This document shows, piece by piece, positions 1 to 12,935 of a DNA stretch of 64,000 nt. The notes below the pieces were generated by a model. It had not been told where the DNA came from. It saw only the letters and a program-made list of their open reading frames with translations, and searched no databases. Numbering within the stretch: position 1 is the stretch's first letter; each line of letters begins with the position of its first letter. The DNA comes from Cacajao melanocephalus (taxonomy: Eukaryota > Chordata > Mammalia > Primates > Pitheciidae), in contig CAUYLG010071191.1 of NCBI GenBank assembly GCA_963573385.1, forward strand, positions 1-64,000, written 5' to 3'. Made by a program: the position numbers and the translations under genes.

Positions 1-19
1 AAAAACAACTCCACACTAT

Positions 20-70
20 TTCTTTTTTTTTTTAAAAAAAAAAATTTTTAAAAAATTTTTTTTTCAATTT

Positions 71-117
<47 letters not shown>
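20..117. repeat. T-rich/A-rich low-complexity tract
   Basis: Runs of T and A (T9, A12, T5, A6, T9) are followed by a nearly pure T run of about 46 bases (72-116). The A/T blocks are self-complementary. It adjoins an Alu whose body begins just after it; such tracts are often old poly(A) remnants of retroposons and are length-unstable. Confidence 0.85.
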
Positions 118-121
118 TAAA

Positions 122-445
122 ATCTGGCTGACCATGGTAGATCATGCCTGTCTTCTTAGCACTTTGGGAGGCTGAGTTAGGAAGATTGCTTGAGCCCAGG
201 AGTTTGAGACTAGCTTGGGCAACATAGTGAGACCTCGTCTCTATGAAATTAAAAAAAATTATTCAGGTGTAGTAGCTCATGCCTGTGGTCTGTCTGAGCT
301 ACTTAGGAGGCTGAGGTGGGAGGATCATTGGAGCCCAGGAGGTCGAGGCTATTGTAAGCTGTGATTTCGTCACTGCACTCTAGCCTGGGTGACAGAGTGA
401 GACCTTGTCTCACACACACATGCACAAAAATAAAAAATAAAGTAA
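122..445 (+). mobile_element. Alu element, old (AluJ-like), sense
   Basis: Full dimeric Alu order: left monomer with GCCTG..CTTAGCACTTTGGGAGGCTGAG, middle A-rich linker near 250-262, right monomer, GTGACAGAGTGAGAC, then a decayed CA/A-rich tail. Heavy divergence, including loss of most CpGs, suggests a J-type age. Confidence 0.93.
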
Positions 446-3400
446 AATAGTTGGTATTCTGAGCTTACCAGTGATATTCATTATGAATTCATTTAAATAA
501 TTTAGTTATATCTCCATAAATTTGTGTATAAATAATTTGGTGATGGTGTCACGTTTGTTAAGAGGGAATATCTTTTATTTGTTTTGTCGCTCTCCCATAA
601 AAAATACCAACAGGAAAAGCAATTCTGCGAACTCTCTGGCGCTAGTTTCTCTGACATTGGTGTGGCATTCCTAAGTGTTCTGAGGGAGATCAGTGGCCTC
701 AATGTCTCTCCTCAGCATACCTTGGGATGATCTTTATCAGCAGAGTGAAGATTTAGGCCCAGATAAAAGGGACCGTTCTTCCAAATTAAATGTAAGCATT
801 GCTTCAAGCCTTTTACAATGACTTTTTACAAATTCATAGTAATTTCTTTTTTCTATTGTAAAAGACAGAACAGAATAATCGTTGGACAGGTCTACAGTTC
901 TGTGGCTCTGTTTGTGCAATGCCATCTGGTATTTGTATACTCGGGTGGAATTGGCAGTGGCTGGTTACATTTCCACTTGGTATCAGCCCGCCTCATATTT
1001 TCTCAGTTGCAAGCAGTAGGGGGCAATGTTGAGCTACCAGATTGAGGCCCAAAGAGCCTAGCCTTTCAGGAAAATGCATACGAAGTGCCATTAACTGTCA
1101 AGAATTATCCCTGTTGCTTCAAGTTAGCTGTAATCTCCAGGATTCCATAACACGGGATATCAGTTGTGGGTTAACAAATTCAACAGCAATTTAACATAAA
1201 AAGTACAGTGTTTGGCGCACATTTGGATTCTATAGAATTAGACTAATCCAGATGGAATTTCTGAGTGTCTTCACGTTGCTTCCAGGGACTGTCTTACTCA
1301 AAATTATTATCATTTTAGACAAATGATTCTTTTTTATTTTTATGGGTTTTTTTTGAATTGTAAAATCCTGTGTGTTGTGGAAGGATTTCTTTAATCAATG
1401 CATTTTGTCTGTTCTGCAATATAACATCGATCTCTTTTGCTGAGAAAATAAAATAAAAAAACCTCAGGCAATATGTGCATTTCTTTTCCCCTTTTGCTTA
1501 TGAGTAAAGCAACCTTTGACAGCCCTTGTACCAGGGAAGAGACTTGCGCTGTGATTTCTGTCTTTGTGTTCTTTTTGCACGTTGTAGTTGGAAGGTGTAG
1601 TCTCAGGAAGGATATAGAAAAATGGAAAATGAGCTTTGGAATCACTTTTCTTCCATTAATGGTAATTGCTTCGCATGTCATAACCAGTCACATATTTCAA
1701 AAAGTTTAGTCAGCTGTCTCGAAAACTCCCCCATCCTCTGCTTCCCATTTCCTGTCCCAGCAAGCACCATTTTTATCACACTGTTTATTCTTGCCATTTT
1801 TCTCCCGGCGGATAGTTTTACGCCGTGCATGCTCTTGTGATGTAAATGTTAAACCTTATATTTGAATGACATTCTGATAAAATATCACGTTTTCCCTGAA
1901 TATTACCTCATGAATTTATGAGCCATTAAGCCCAAAGCAACAAAACCCTTTCTTATAACCCAGGAATTTAATCTGGCCTTTCCCCTCCTCTTTGCTCCCT
2001 ATCGAGGATGGCATTATAACACTGTCATACTATTCAAATATTTGTTTTTTATATTTATTTTTTAAAACCGATGCACTACCTGTCCCCGGCACCCCCGCCA
2101 TCCAAGATGATTCTATTATGAGAAGACTCCTCAGGATAAGAGAGAGTTACCATTTGAAAGAAACTGTACAACTGCTTTGCTTTCTGGGTAAAGAGAAATA
2201 TGAAAAGCTGAAGTCTCCTGTGAGGTGAGGAAGTCCTGCCACAGCCAGAGATTCAACGGATAGGCCATTCGTCTCTCAGGGTCTGGTATCGCTCTTTGCA
2301 AAACTGACATTTATTTTACCTATAAAAATGTTTTAGCACTATCAAATTCACAATGATACAGAAAAGAATGCTAGGTGTGAAATCCTCTAAATTGATGACA
2401 TTTATTCATTTCCTATTGACCTTAAAAAAAAAAAAAGGTCAATTTGGTATAATCCAATGGAAATATTTGAGAATCGTTTCCAGAGTAAACATTTTCCAAA
2501 GTATTGATGCTTTCTATACCGGAGAGAAATGCTTCATGCTTTTTTCCTTGTTTTTTTCTTTTAGAAGAAAAAGTAGATCCTGATGGTTTTGAATGTTTTG
2601 AATTGCATTTCCTGTTCTGACAGTTCCTTGTGCTGTTACAGTAATGCATTTATATGGCAGTTGGCCTTAATAACCTTTATTGACTTTAGTGGGTAGGAGC
2701 CAAGACTGGATTATTTTAATGTATCCGTTTTGAAACAGTGTAAAACACAACATATAATTATGTTAGGTAAGCTATAGGCTACATTTAATTCTATCCATTT
2801 ATGTTAAAATTTGGCACAGGAGAGCAGAGAGATGTGGAAAATGAGTAGGTGTTTTATTTAATAATGTAACCAGTTTCTTGTTGTTATAGTTTAAAGAGAG
2901 AAATGTACTTAAGAAGGTAAAGGTTGTCCCTGACAAGTTAGTTATAATAGTTTAATTTCAAGATGCGTCATGCCTTTTCCCCTGCTATTTTGGCCTGTAT
3001 AAATCATCTGGGAAGGCCCTTGCCAGGAGCCTGCCCGTGGCTGTGTGGATGAGTCTTCCTCAGCGTAGGTTACACTTCATGTAGGTTACACAGTCATAGG
3101 GAATGATTGAGCCGAGAAGTAATTTGTTTATTTTTGGAGAGATTAATGAAGCTTTCATCACAGTGCTTTAGATTAAATTCTTTAAAACCGAATACAGGAA
3201 CAAGGCTGCTTTTTCATTTACTGAAATATTTACTGAGTATACTGGTATTTGCTATTGTATTATAGTTCAATTAGCTAAGTTTATTTTAAACTTCATTGTA
3301 GGATTAAAGATTTTTGGGGATGTGCAGAAGAAAGTGATGTAAATATAAATATTGATTTTTTTTGTTTGCATTAATAGGAAAGTCACCAGTGATTTTTGTG

Positions 3401-4739
3401 TGTGTATGTGTGTGTGTATAATTTTTTTCTCCCTTCTTTTCAGTGTTAATGTACTCGCTGTTACATCAGCCAATATAATCCAGTCTCCTATTTTTCAAAG
3501 TTACTATTTCTGATTTAGGAGCAGAGAATATTATAGTAATTTAGGATCTGATGTGAGATGTCTAGTGGTTTTAAATTAAAACGTAAATTCTCTCTCTTTT
3601 TGACTGGGACAGTGCTGAGTGACTCAAGATAAGCACAGGTTAGAGGCAAGTAAACAGTAGTAAACATACAAAAATTCTGTTTCTGAAACTGATAGGCAGA
3701 CACTGAGTTTTGAGACCTTTACGTTTAGCTTTGAAAATTTGGAAAAAAAAGAAAAACTGACTTGCAGCTGGAGCAGCTTAAAATCTTCGATTTAAATCTT
3801 TGGTTTTTGATTATCTTAAAAGTGTTCAGGGAAGCTCAGTTCTTTCCATTCTCTTTCCTCCCCACCCACTCTAGTTCCCCACAGCTATATTGTTCTATTA
3901 AATGTAAAATATCTGGGGAGAAATTTTACATGTAATTTAGAAATGAATTTCTTGTAAGTTTTGATTCCTTTTTTGATTATCTTAGGGATTTCAGAGTTTT
4001 CCATTTTTTTTCCCTGGGTTGCTGTACCTTTAGTAAGGAATTTCACAAAAAAGTGTTGTGTATCCTGCCTTTTTGGGGAAAAAAGAATATACAATTCCAA
4101 GAGAATTCAGGCTTAAGCCTCAAAAACACAGTGTGCATCGAAAGCACAAAGGATTGTGTTTATGATTCTCTTTGAAGTGTTTTTGCAACTGGATAAGGAA
4201 AATTTTAGAAACTGTCTGATAGTGTTCAGGGTAAATACTTAAACCCCTTTAGAGAATTTCACACACAGATACTGTGCAGCAGAAAAAAGGGATACTTATG
4301 TTTCTTAAAGCTGCTACAGCCTACAGCTTTGTACTTAAAGACAGAGGTGTTGAATAGAATTCTACTGAGGATACATCCAGTGACAATATCTCCAGGAACA
4401 TCAGAGCAAACCAGTGGGTAGGACTTTCTGTTTTTAACCCTTACATGAGCTGTGTGAGAGTTGAGCTTTATTGGTACCAAGTCCTAGGATGTGCCTGGTA
4501 CATCTCAGGAATGTTAAGAGGATCGTTCCCAGTGCCTCTGCTCTGCACACGATAGGAACAAGACTAAAAATGCTGAAGATGCTGAGACAAAGTGACAGGA
4601 GCTAGGAAATTCCAAGTGACAGCCTTGCCATCTCTCTTAACTCTTATTAGTGTGTGGAGAGAAAAACTGGAGTAAACAGCCAAGGTTTCTGTTTTAACCT
4701 CAGTTCCATAGGATTTGGCTAAATTTTGCCAACCTTCAT
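446..4739. other. Unique intronic DNA
   Basis: I see no interspersed repeat I can name, no gene and no open frame with recognisable protein. The only local structure is a short inverted repeat around an A11 run at 2415-2443 and a small TG run near 3401-3418. Confidence 0.6.
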
Positions 4740-4778
4740 TAAATACACACATGCACACACACACCCCAACACACACTG

Positions 4779-4810
<32 letters not shown>
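4740..4810. repeat. (CA)n microsatellite
   Basis: Interrupted CA repeats from about 4745, with a pure CA run at about 4780-4809. The interruptions (ATG, CCCCAA, TGG) split it into an older half and a pure, probably polymorphic half. Confidence 0.95.
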
Positions 4811-5102
4811 TTTAACACATTCTATAGGTAAAGAAAAAAAGATGACTTCTGCTGCTTTAAATGGTTTTAACCACCCTGAAATTCAAATTGATGTAAAGGT
4901 GTGAAGATCCTACTATTTTCCCTGGGGTGCTATTTTAGCCTTGGCTGCTGGAATTTATTTTGGATTGCTTTGACTAGCAGACCATCATGGCATTTCAGAT
5001 ATGAATTAAGAAACCCTGGTGCAAGATTGGAATGTTAGAAATTTCTATTTTTCCTGGAAAAGATATAACATAAAACAAATTATATACCTTATTTCATCTA
5101 GG

Positions 5103-5140
5103 TTTTGTTTGTTTGTTTGTTTGTTTGTTTGTTTGTGTTT
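5103..5140. repeat. (GTTT)n microsatellite
   Basis: Eight or so tandem GTTT units in a row. Confidence 0.93.
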
Positions 5141-5260
5141 TTTTGGTAGGGGCATGGTAGAGGGATTAAATTCAGCTCTGGTCTGTTATTTACTTTATTA
5201 TAATTACTTCTGAAATATCCTAGAAGAATCTCGGTCTAGAAGAATGAAGTAGAATACAAA

Positions 5261-5277
5261 ATAATAATAATAATAAT
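5261..5277. repeat. Short (AAT)n tract
   Basis: Five to six AAT units; short and only slightly degenerate at the edge. Confidence 0.8.
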
Positions 5278-6560
5278 CACCAGACCTACAGTTTTGAAAA
5301 GGAAGCAAGATTTCCAAAGGATGTCATGCCATTTTGAATATTATCAAGATGTTAGAATCTTTATTCCCCAAGTTGGTTAATGAATAATCGCTAAAGCTGT
5401 TACCTTTTGAAGAATATTGTTACGATGATCCAATGAGAGAGTTTGTAAAATATAAAAAAGACACACATGCAAGGCATCACCAATATTGATTTTAGAAGGA
5501 AACATGAACTGCATTCAGCTGAGGAATCCTTACTTCGAGGCCGTTTGACAGCCTCCCTTTCCTTTCCTCATTTTCCTTCCTCTGGAGCTGGGGTTCAGTC
5601 TAGGAGCTAAAGGGATTCACAACGATTTGGAACTCGGTGCTCCTCTTGTAATGCGTCTGTCCACTGTGTGTTAAATACTTTGGGAGGCTGGGCTAGGAGT
5701 CTTTCCATATTGTACAAAAATGTATCTATGGAGAAATGTGCTCCCAGTGCCAAAAAATGACTTACCAGAGAGCCCCAGGAACACATTAAGTTGGCCCTTC
5801 CAAGTCTTATGGGTAGCATAACCACCACCCTGCTCTCTCCTCGTTGACATCTGTAAAATAATGACCCTTTTTAACCAAAGGAAACTGATCTTTTTTTTTT
5901 TCTGTATTCCTGAAAGGATCTCTGTGATTATTTGTAGATGATATTTTTAATACCATCTTCTCCCTCACAAGTTAAATGTGATTGGCTTTTTTTTTTTTTT
6001 TTTGCATTTTCTTTGCATGATCTCAGTCCATCTGGAACCACCTGTGACAGTCTCAGTTGTAAATTTTTTCTTGATACGTATAAAAATCCCAGGCAGATCA
6101 TCTCCTACTTTTTTTTTAACACCCCTCAGTGAATCTCCTACTTGTTTTTGATAGACAAAATTAGCTTTCAACGGAACATCTGGAGTCTTAGGATAATATT
6201 CATAATCAAACTTCAGTGTTTTAGACGTATCTGTGTAGCCATATCTGCATTGGTTATAAAGACTTAGCTTTATAAGTCTGGTGGTAGCTTGATTATATAT
6301 AGACTTATTACATATTATTAATTGAAACAAGAAATTATAAAATATCCAGAATTATACATCCGATGTTCTTTAACAGATGTTGGGGGATTAAGAGGTTTCA
6401 TATTTTGCTTAATGACATAAACTTTTCATGCAGTTAGCAGTGACTTTTTTTAAAGAATGGGAGTGGCGGCATATACCAATGCCTGTAATAAATTAATATG
6501 TTCCTGATGCTGAAGTCTCATGTCCTGGGCACCTGGACATTGTTTGGGAAGGGCGGGCAG
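5278..6560. other. Unique intronic DNA
   Basis: No recognisable gene or repeat. A T17 run lies near 5988-6003. Open frames here are short and show no family resemblance. Confidence 0.55.
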
Positions 6561-6564
6561 TACT

Positions 6565-7425
6565 CAACCATCTAGTAATAAATATCTCAAAGGTAACATA
6601 TCCAAAACCCAACTTTTGATTTCTGTAATCCCTAGTGTTTCACAGTTCAGTAATTTGAACCGTCCGGTTGCCCAGACTAAAACCTTGGAGTCTTCTTGAT
6701 GTATCTCTTGATTTATCAGCGAATCCAGTTAGCTCTACTTTCAAAATATACTCATGACCTGACTCCCCTTCACTACCTCCTGTGCTACCACCTTGGTGAA
6801 AACTACTCTTGTTTATGAAATAGCCTCTCAACCAGCTTTCCTGCTTCTACTGCCCTATGTCCATCCCAATTAGAATGTTCCTTTGATACAAGTCAGGTTG
6901 TCGTTTTACTTTCCTGGTTCAAACCTACTATCATGTTTAGAAATCCACCTTCTTTCCAGTGGCCTTATGTCCTGCAGGATCTGTTCATTTCCCTGACCCC
7001 TGTCAGTGCTTCCCCTTTTTCCCTCCCCTGACATCTGCCTTACTGTGTTTAGAACATGCCCAGCCCACTCTTGCCCAGGATTTTCACATGTGCTGCTGCC
7101 TCTGTCTGGAATGTCCATAGTTTACGTGACTCTCACCCTCATTTCATTCAGATCTCTGCTCATGTCACTTTCTTGGAGAGAGTTGCTCTGACCAAGCGCT
7201 CTCTCATTGTAGCAGCGCCTCAGTCTGTTCTACTGTACTCTTAACACTTTCCACCAACTGCAATTATATATCCATTTGTTATCTGCCTCTATCTGAAATA
7301 ATCTCCATGAGGGCAACAGGGACTTGGTCTGTTTTAGTCACTCTTATTTCCCCAGCCTCTAAAACAGCATCTGGTGCATAGGAGGTACTTGACACATTTG
7401 TTAAAGGAAATAGTTCACGTGAGGT
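6565..7425 (+). mobile_element. L2 LINE fragment, sense
   Basis: The 3' region of L2 is recognisable: a TGCCCAGGATTTTCACATGTGCTGCTGCCTC-like stretch (consensus: GCCTTTGCACATGCTGTTCCCTCTGCC), CATTCAGATCTCTGCTCATG, ATCTCCATGAGGGCAACAGG and a terminal GGTGCATAGGAGGTACTTGA. All are diverged, as expected for this ancient family. The open frames inside are decayed element sequence and not genes. Confidence 0.85.
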
Positions 7426-7483
7426 CTGTGTTCTAGTTCTGCCTTTTCTTTCCACCCATGTTGCTGAGCGTGGCCTTTAATAA

Positions 7484-7760
7484 TTTTTCTTTTGAGACAA
7501 TCTCACTCAGGCTAAAGTACAGTGGTGCAATCATAGCTCACTGCAACCTCAAACTCCTGGGCTCGAGTGATTCTCCCGCCTCAGCCTCCTGAGTAGCTGG
7601 GACTACACGCCACTATGCCTGACTAATTTATTTTCATTTTTGCAGACACAGATTCTTGCTGTGTTAACCAGGCTGGTCTTGAACTCTTGGCCTCAAGTGT
7701 TCCTCTCTCCTTGGCCTCCGAAAGTGCTGGGATTACAGGCATGAGTCATGGCGCCTGGCC
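7484..7760 (-). mobile_element. Alu element, old (AluJ-like), antisense
   Basis: T-rich start, TTTGAGACA, CTCACTGCAACCTC, GGCCTCCGAAAGTGCTGGGA and a GCGCCTGGCC end give a full-length inverted Alu. Many substitutions and a short right monomer point to an old copy. Confidence 0.94.
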
Positions 7761-10700
7761 AATAAATTCTTTTTAATTCTATACATTTTCCTAAAATATT
7801 ACCTCTTATGACCTGCTTCACAGGAATATTTTTTGGTTAGTTTTATTCTTAAACAAACATAGCTCTCAAAATAATACCCCATAACATCTTTAACTTCTTT
7901 TTAAAAACAAAATAATATTGAAGGCACAGAGGAAAGTCTTGTTTTATGCCCCTGGCATTTATAGCTGAGAAGATTGAGCAATCACAGGCAAACAACTTAT
8001 GCAAATATGGAAGATTTTTTTTTAAGTGAGAGGATTAAGTAGGTTATTAGTTTCCCAGAATACCAGTGTTGCTAAAAGTAAGAATCATAGTGTTTTGTCT
8101 TATTTGTTATCATCCTTCATATTTTAGATTTCCCTCTTCTGGAAAAAGTTAGTAAATTGTCACAAAATTAAATGACTTCTCCAACAAAGCTTGGACTTTG
8201 TTGTTACAAATTTTCGGAATTATATAGAGAAAGCAGCATGGGCTGGACAGGTTTTGGGCACAGAACTAGGGAAGTCCCTGAGGAGTAAACTGACTTCCGC
8301 TAGACAAGCTGAAAACTGATTAAAATATTTATCATCCTTTGGGTATGCAATAGCTTTTGATGATGGAAGGCGTATTAATATTCATCTTTGCTGCTTGTCT
8401 ACTCTTCAGACAGATCCCAGGAAAGGATGTTCAAATGACCAGTTTTCTTTCCTCACCAGGAGTCCTTGAGAAACCTGTACAGCTTGGAACCAAGAAATGC
8501 CTTGTGATGTGGATTGAGCTTTTCCTCTGGGGGACGGGAATGAGGGAATGCAAACCAGGGGAGACCTTTGGACTGGAAAGCTTTAAAGGATGACTGCTTT
8601 CTCACAGGAAGTCTTTTGCTAAAACAAAGGAAAAAGTTTGGTCGTAATTCTATAAGCAGCAGAACTATTATTGCTATCTGAGTACATAAAACAGACTTCA
8701 TTCCTTAGGTAAAGTCAGAGGATCGAAGCCTTATAAAAGATTTTGTTGTGAATGCCCCTGAAGGCTGGAGATTTTTCTTCCTCCCCACCACTTTGTTGCA
8801 GAAGGAGAGAAATCAGTTGTGTTCGTAGCTGATGCTCAGGTCTTCCGACTGGTTGTTCTAGAGTGCCTCATCTCCCTTTTGTCCTGCGACAGAATTTGAA
8901 TGCATATGGCATCCACATAGCCCCGCATAAGTAGCACAAGGTGGCCTGCTGGGATTCTCAGGATCTGTCTTTTAATTTTTTTTTTTTTCGTTAATGTGAG
9001 AAAGAGTCTGGCTTTATTAGTTGAGTTAATTAAGCAGTGTTGTTTTTTGTCTAGATTGAAATAGCCTTGATTACATTTTTGGATGCAAATAAGATCTCTG
9101 AAAGAACTCACTCTTTAAATGACCAGTCTGAAAAACCTGAGAGTTAAATAGAATATTCTCTTAAAAAGGGCAATGTGTTAAGACTCTTGGTTTCTGTCTT
9201 TTAAATCTGAAAATTCAGAATCCTCTTCTCCTGCATTTCAGCTATTATTCCACACTGCTGAGATACTTTGGTGAAAGGTAACCTTAAAAATTGGACAACA
9301 ATTATATTTGAAATCTATTTTAATATAGTGACATCAGAAGTGCCCTTTCTTCATCCCGGTCATTTAATCGTTCATCTGCTCCATTTTTTATTTTTTGCAG
9401 ATAAATGTGAAGTTATACAAAGAGCTAGGACTTATGTCTCCCAGGTTGATAAGGCACAAGGCAGTAAGTAATTCAGTGGAAGAAAAAGGAGAAGAGCAGA
9501 TTCTGACAGAGGCCTTTGGGAATACGAAGGATTTTGATAGATGGAGATGGGTGGAGAATATTCAAAGATGGCAGAAGCAGGGCCATCGTAGTGGGAAAAC
9601 ACAGACCTGCTCGCAAACTTGATTAGAGTGGATGGAGTTTGGTTTGTGTGAGTCCAGCAGCCAGAGATAAGATTAGGAAGATTAGCAAGGACTTTTTTTT
9701 CTCTAATGCATTTCTTTGCAAGGTACTGCACTTTCACCCCTTAATGACTGGTTTCCTATCAAAGGCATGGAAAGCAAAGTGCTAAACATGGGCAACTAAA
9801 AATAAAATGAAAACCATTTGATTATCTTGCACTTGCAAAGGTTTTACTTCAAAAGCAAGTCAAATTCAATTATTTGCACTACTTGCAAGACCTGTCTGCG
9901 TTGTGGATACAGCAAACAAGCAACACCATACCTTTTTAGAATGAGAATTGCAAATGAGATTAGGTAATTTTTCTACCAAGATTCTTTGTTTTTCCCTCCA
10001 AAATGGAATACCAGCTTCGTAATTTTGGACTGTGGTCAGAAGCAGGTCTTTCCATGTGTGAACTACGATTCTCTTCCTTGTAAGCAACCCTAAGTGTATT
10101 TCATTTGATCTTTTGCTCTTAGCGTTGTGGTTTGGAGGACATGATATCTCCACTGCCTCTTGTCCAGGTGACAGTCTTGTGAACTCAATACTTGCATAAA
10201 AATTATTTTGAAATACAGCCAAAGTGTCATGCATGACCTATTTGATTTGGTTCAAGACAGTGGGTGTGGTCATCTGTCACTTCCACTGCTGACACAGAGT
10301 GGTTTCTTTCCCACACATTCTCCCCACTCCTTGGCTAACAGTCCCACATCAGTGGTTGTGCACTCTCTGCTGTCTCTATTTGCCATTGCACTTCAGCTTG
10401 TCAGTCACACCAATTGAAAGACTGAGTAAATGTTTGGAACGTAAATGGCTGTTGTTCACTCTGGTCTTTCCCACCTTTGCACGTGGATTTCTGCTAGACT
10501 CTCCCGTTTTCCCTCTCCATGTGATGCTCATATTTTCCAGTGACTGGTTTTATTACTTCTGAGGCACAAGATGTTAATTGTTGAGTGATTCATAACTGTC
10601 AGTTTGTTCTTCAAACGTGGGCTTCTGAAAGATTGCCTTTACTTTGATTCTGCTTAGGAATCTAAGGTCTTGGGGTAAATTTAGAGGCTACCATTCTCCT

Positions 10701-11570
10701 TACATGATAGTGACATAGAGAAATGATATTATGGGGCTACTGTTTCATTTGACCAAAGAACCTGATGAAAGTCACACCAGAGGGTCATTGCTTCCCTAGA
10801 GAACAAATGGGCTTCAGGATTTTTAGAATGCCTTCTTCTTTGTTATCTCATGACTGCTCATAATGCCAGAGAAACAGGTAACTTTGGCCTAGTGATATTG
10901 GAGATTGCTTAATTTCTTTCACAGCCTGGAACATTTATTCTCTGTCCTTTATATATTAGGTATTGACCCTAATGGTACTCAAACTGCTAGGCTCTGACAA
11001 GCTGAGGTCCAAGTGCCATAGCATCCAGGAATGTCAGTGTTGGAAGGGACCCGAGAGATGATCATCTCCTCTTCCTTTTTGGAAAGGAAGGACTCAGAAG
11101 AACATAGGCTTTTCTTGGTAGGTGGCGGGGAGGGCATAGACCCAGATAATATAGACCCCAGATTTCCCAGTTCCCAGTTCAGTGCTTTTTACCACTCCCT
11201 AAATATCCCGTGGCTATGCTTGGGATATTTCTCTGATGCATTCACCAATCTTCAACTGTATGCCAGTAGCAAAATAAGATAAACTGAGTGTTTTTCTGGA
11301 GCTTTTTCTCTACCCTGTGTTTGGACCTGGCATATCAAAATTAGGCTATTTGGTGTTGAGATGGACATGATTTTTGCTCACCCAGCATTCTGTTCATCCT
11401 CATGTTGCCGTGTGGAGCCACTCTCTTCATTGGCTAGAGGGTGAGATGCACTGTCTTATTCTGGCTACTCCATGAGCATATGACCTGAGCCGGATATTTC
11501 ATATGAGCCTTCTCAGAGCTGTTTGCTTATAAATATAGATACATATATCACAGACACAGGATGCAGAATT
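7761..11570. other. Mostly unique intronic DNA
   Basis: No gene recognised. A purine-rich stretch near 9410-9640 and a stretch at 11030-11210 with TGGAAGGGACC could be very old mammalian repeats, but I cannot name them with confidence. The remainder shows nothing notable. Confidence 0.5.
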
Positions 11571-11580
11571 CAAAAGTTAT

Positions 11581-11888
11581 CAACGTGACCTGGCGTGATG
11601 GCTTATTCCTGTAATTCTAGCTCTTAGAGAGACTGAGGGGCGAGGATCACTTGAGGCTAAGAGTTCAAGACCAGCAACATAGGAAGACCCTGCCTTTAAA
11701 AAAAAAAATGCAAAAAACTTAGCCAGGTGTAGTGGCGCATGCCTGTAGTTTCAGCTACTTGGGAGGCTGGGGCAGGAGGATCACTTGAGCCGAGGAGTTG
11801 GAGGTTACAGTGAGCTGTGGTAGCACCACTGCGCTCTAGACTGAGTGACAGAGTGAGACCCTGTCTCTTAAAAAAAAAAAATAAAAAC
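11581..11888 (+). mobile_element. Alu element, old, sense, with target-site duplication
   Basis: Two Alu monomers with an A-rich linker (11698-11709) and an A-rich tail (11868-11881). An AAAGTTAT direct repeat at 11573-11580 and 11889-11896 flanks it and looks like the insertion duplication. Divergence suggests AluJ. Confidence 0.93.
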
Positions 11889-12013
11889 AAAGTTATAAAA
11901 GCCTATGCTGTGAAGAGTATGTTTCTCCCCCCTCATCCTCCAGCCACTCATTTCCTTCGCGAGAGGCTAGCACTATTTCCTGGTCTTTCCATACCTTTCT
12001 AGGGATATTCTAT

Positions 12014-12284
12014 TTATTTTTCCTTGAGACAGAGTCTTGCTCTGCTGCCCAGGGTGGAGTGCAGTGGCACAATCTAGGCTCACTGCAACCTCCACCTCAG
12101 CTTCCTGAGTAGCTGGGATTACAGGTGCCCTCTACCACACTCAGCTAATTTTTGCATTTTTGGTAGAGATGGGGTTTTGCCATATTGGCCAAACTAGTCT
12201 CAAACTCCTGACCTCAAATGATCTGCCTTCCTCAACCCACAAAAAGTGCTGAGATTACAGGCATGAGCCACTACACCCAGCTGA
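12014..12284 (-). mobile_element. Alu element, antisense, with 10-bp target-site duplication
   Basis: Inverted Alu running from TTATTTTTCCTTGAGACAGAG to CACCCAGCT. GATATTCTAT occurs at 12004-12013 and again at 12285-12294, which fixes both ends. The element is nested at the edge of an old L1. Confidence 0.95.
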
Positions 12285-12294
12285 GATATTCTAT

Positions 12295-12935
12295 ATAGTT
12301 AAAAACGTTTAGGTATTTTTTTTCTAGCCAAATAACCCTATGTCTTCAAGATCTTTCCATATTTGTACAATCTTTTAAATTACTATGTAGCTTTTTATTG
12401 TATGTTTTCATAACTTATGTAACCAGACTCCTACTGTCTTTAGACTTCTGCTTTTACAAATAATGTTGTGGTGAATATCCTTATACATAACATTTTTCAC
12501 AAGTGAGATCTATGGTAATTAATACCGAGGAGTAGAATTGTTGTATCAAAAGATATGTGTATTTTTAATTTTAAGAGAGTTGGTCAAATGCCTTCCATAG
12601 AGTTTGTAGCAGAGTTTATATGTCTGTGTGTGTAATGTGTATATTTATGGATATATATACTATCTATATGTATATATGTAGTTTATGTACATATATAAAC
12701 ATGCATATATTTACATATAGATTAGTTTTTGTACATCAAGAAACAGGTAATATACACATATGTTTATCAATATACATATATATCTATGTTTACATGTGTA
12801 CCTGTGTACACATGTGTCCATATAATGCCAATTTCCCAACATCCTCACCAGTGTAGTGTATCATCAGACTTTTTGACATTTTTGCAAGTATGATTGATGA
12901 AAAATGGTGCCTCATTTCCATTTGCATTCCTCTCA
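12295..12935 (-). mobile_element. Old L1 LINE fragment, antisense, split by a satellite
   Basis: Antisense ORF2/3' sequence of an old L1 is recognisable on both sides of an AT-rich satellite: AATGTTGTGGTGAATATCC, AGTAGAATTGTTGTATCAAA, and then CCAACATCCTCACCAGTG, CAGACTTTTTGACATTTTTG and GATGAAAAATGGTGCCTCA. It is heavily decayed with no usable frame. Confidence 0.8.
12615..12815. repeat. TATG/TACATA-rich imperfect satellite
   Basis: About 200 bases of imperfect TATATG, ACATAT and TGTACA units lie inside the L1, between two segments that are adjacent in the L1 consensus. It is strongly purine/pyrimidine alternating. Confidence 0.85.

Noticed and set aside
9410..9640. Purine-rich open stretch as an L2 copy
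   Set aside because: Only vague resemblance to reverse L2; not strong enough to list as an element.
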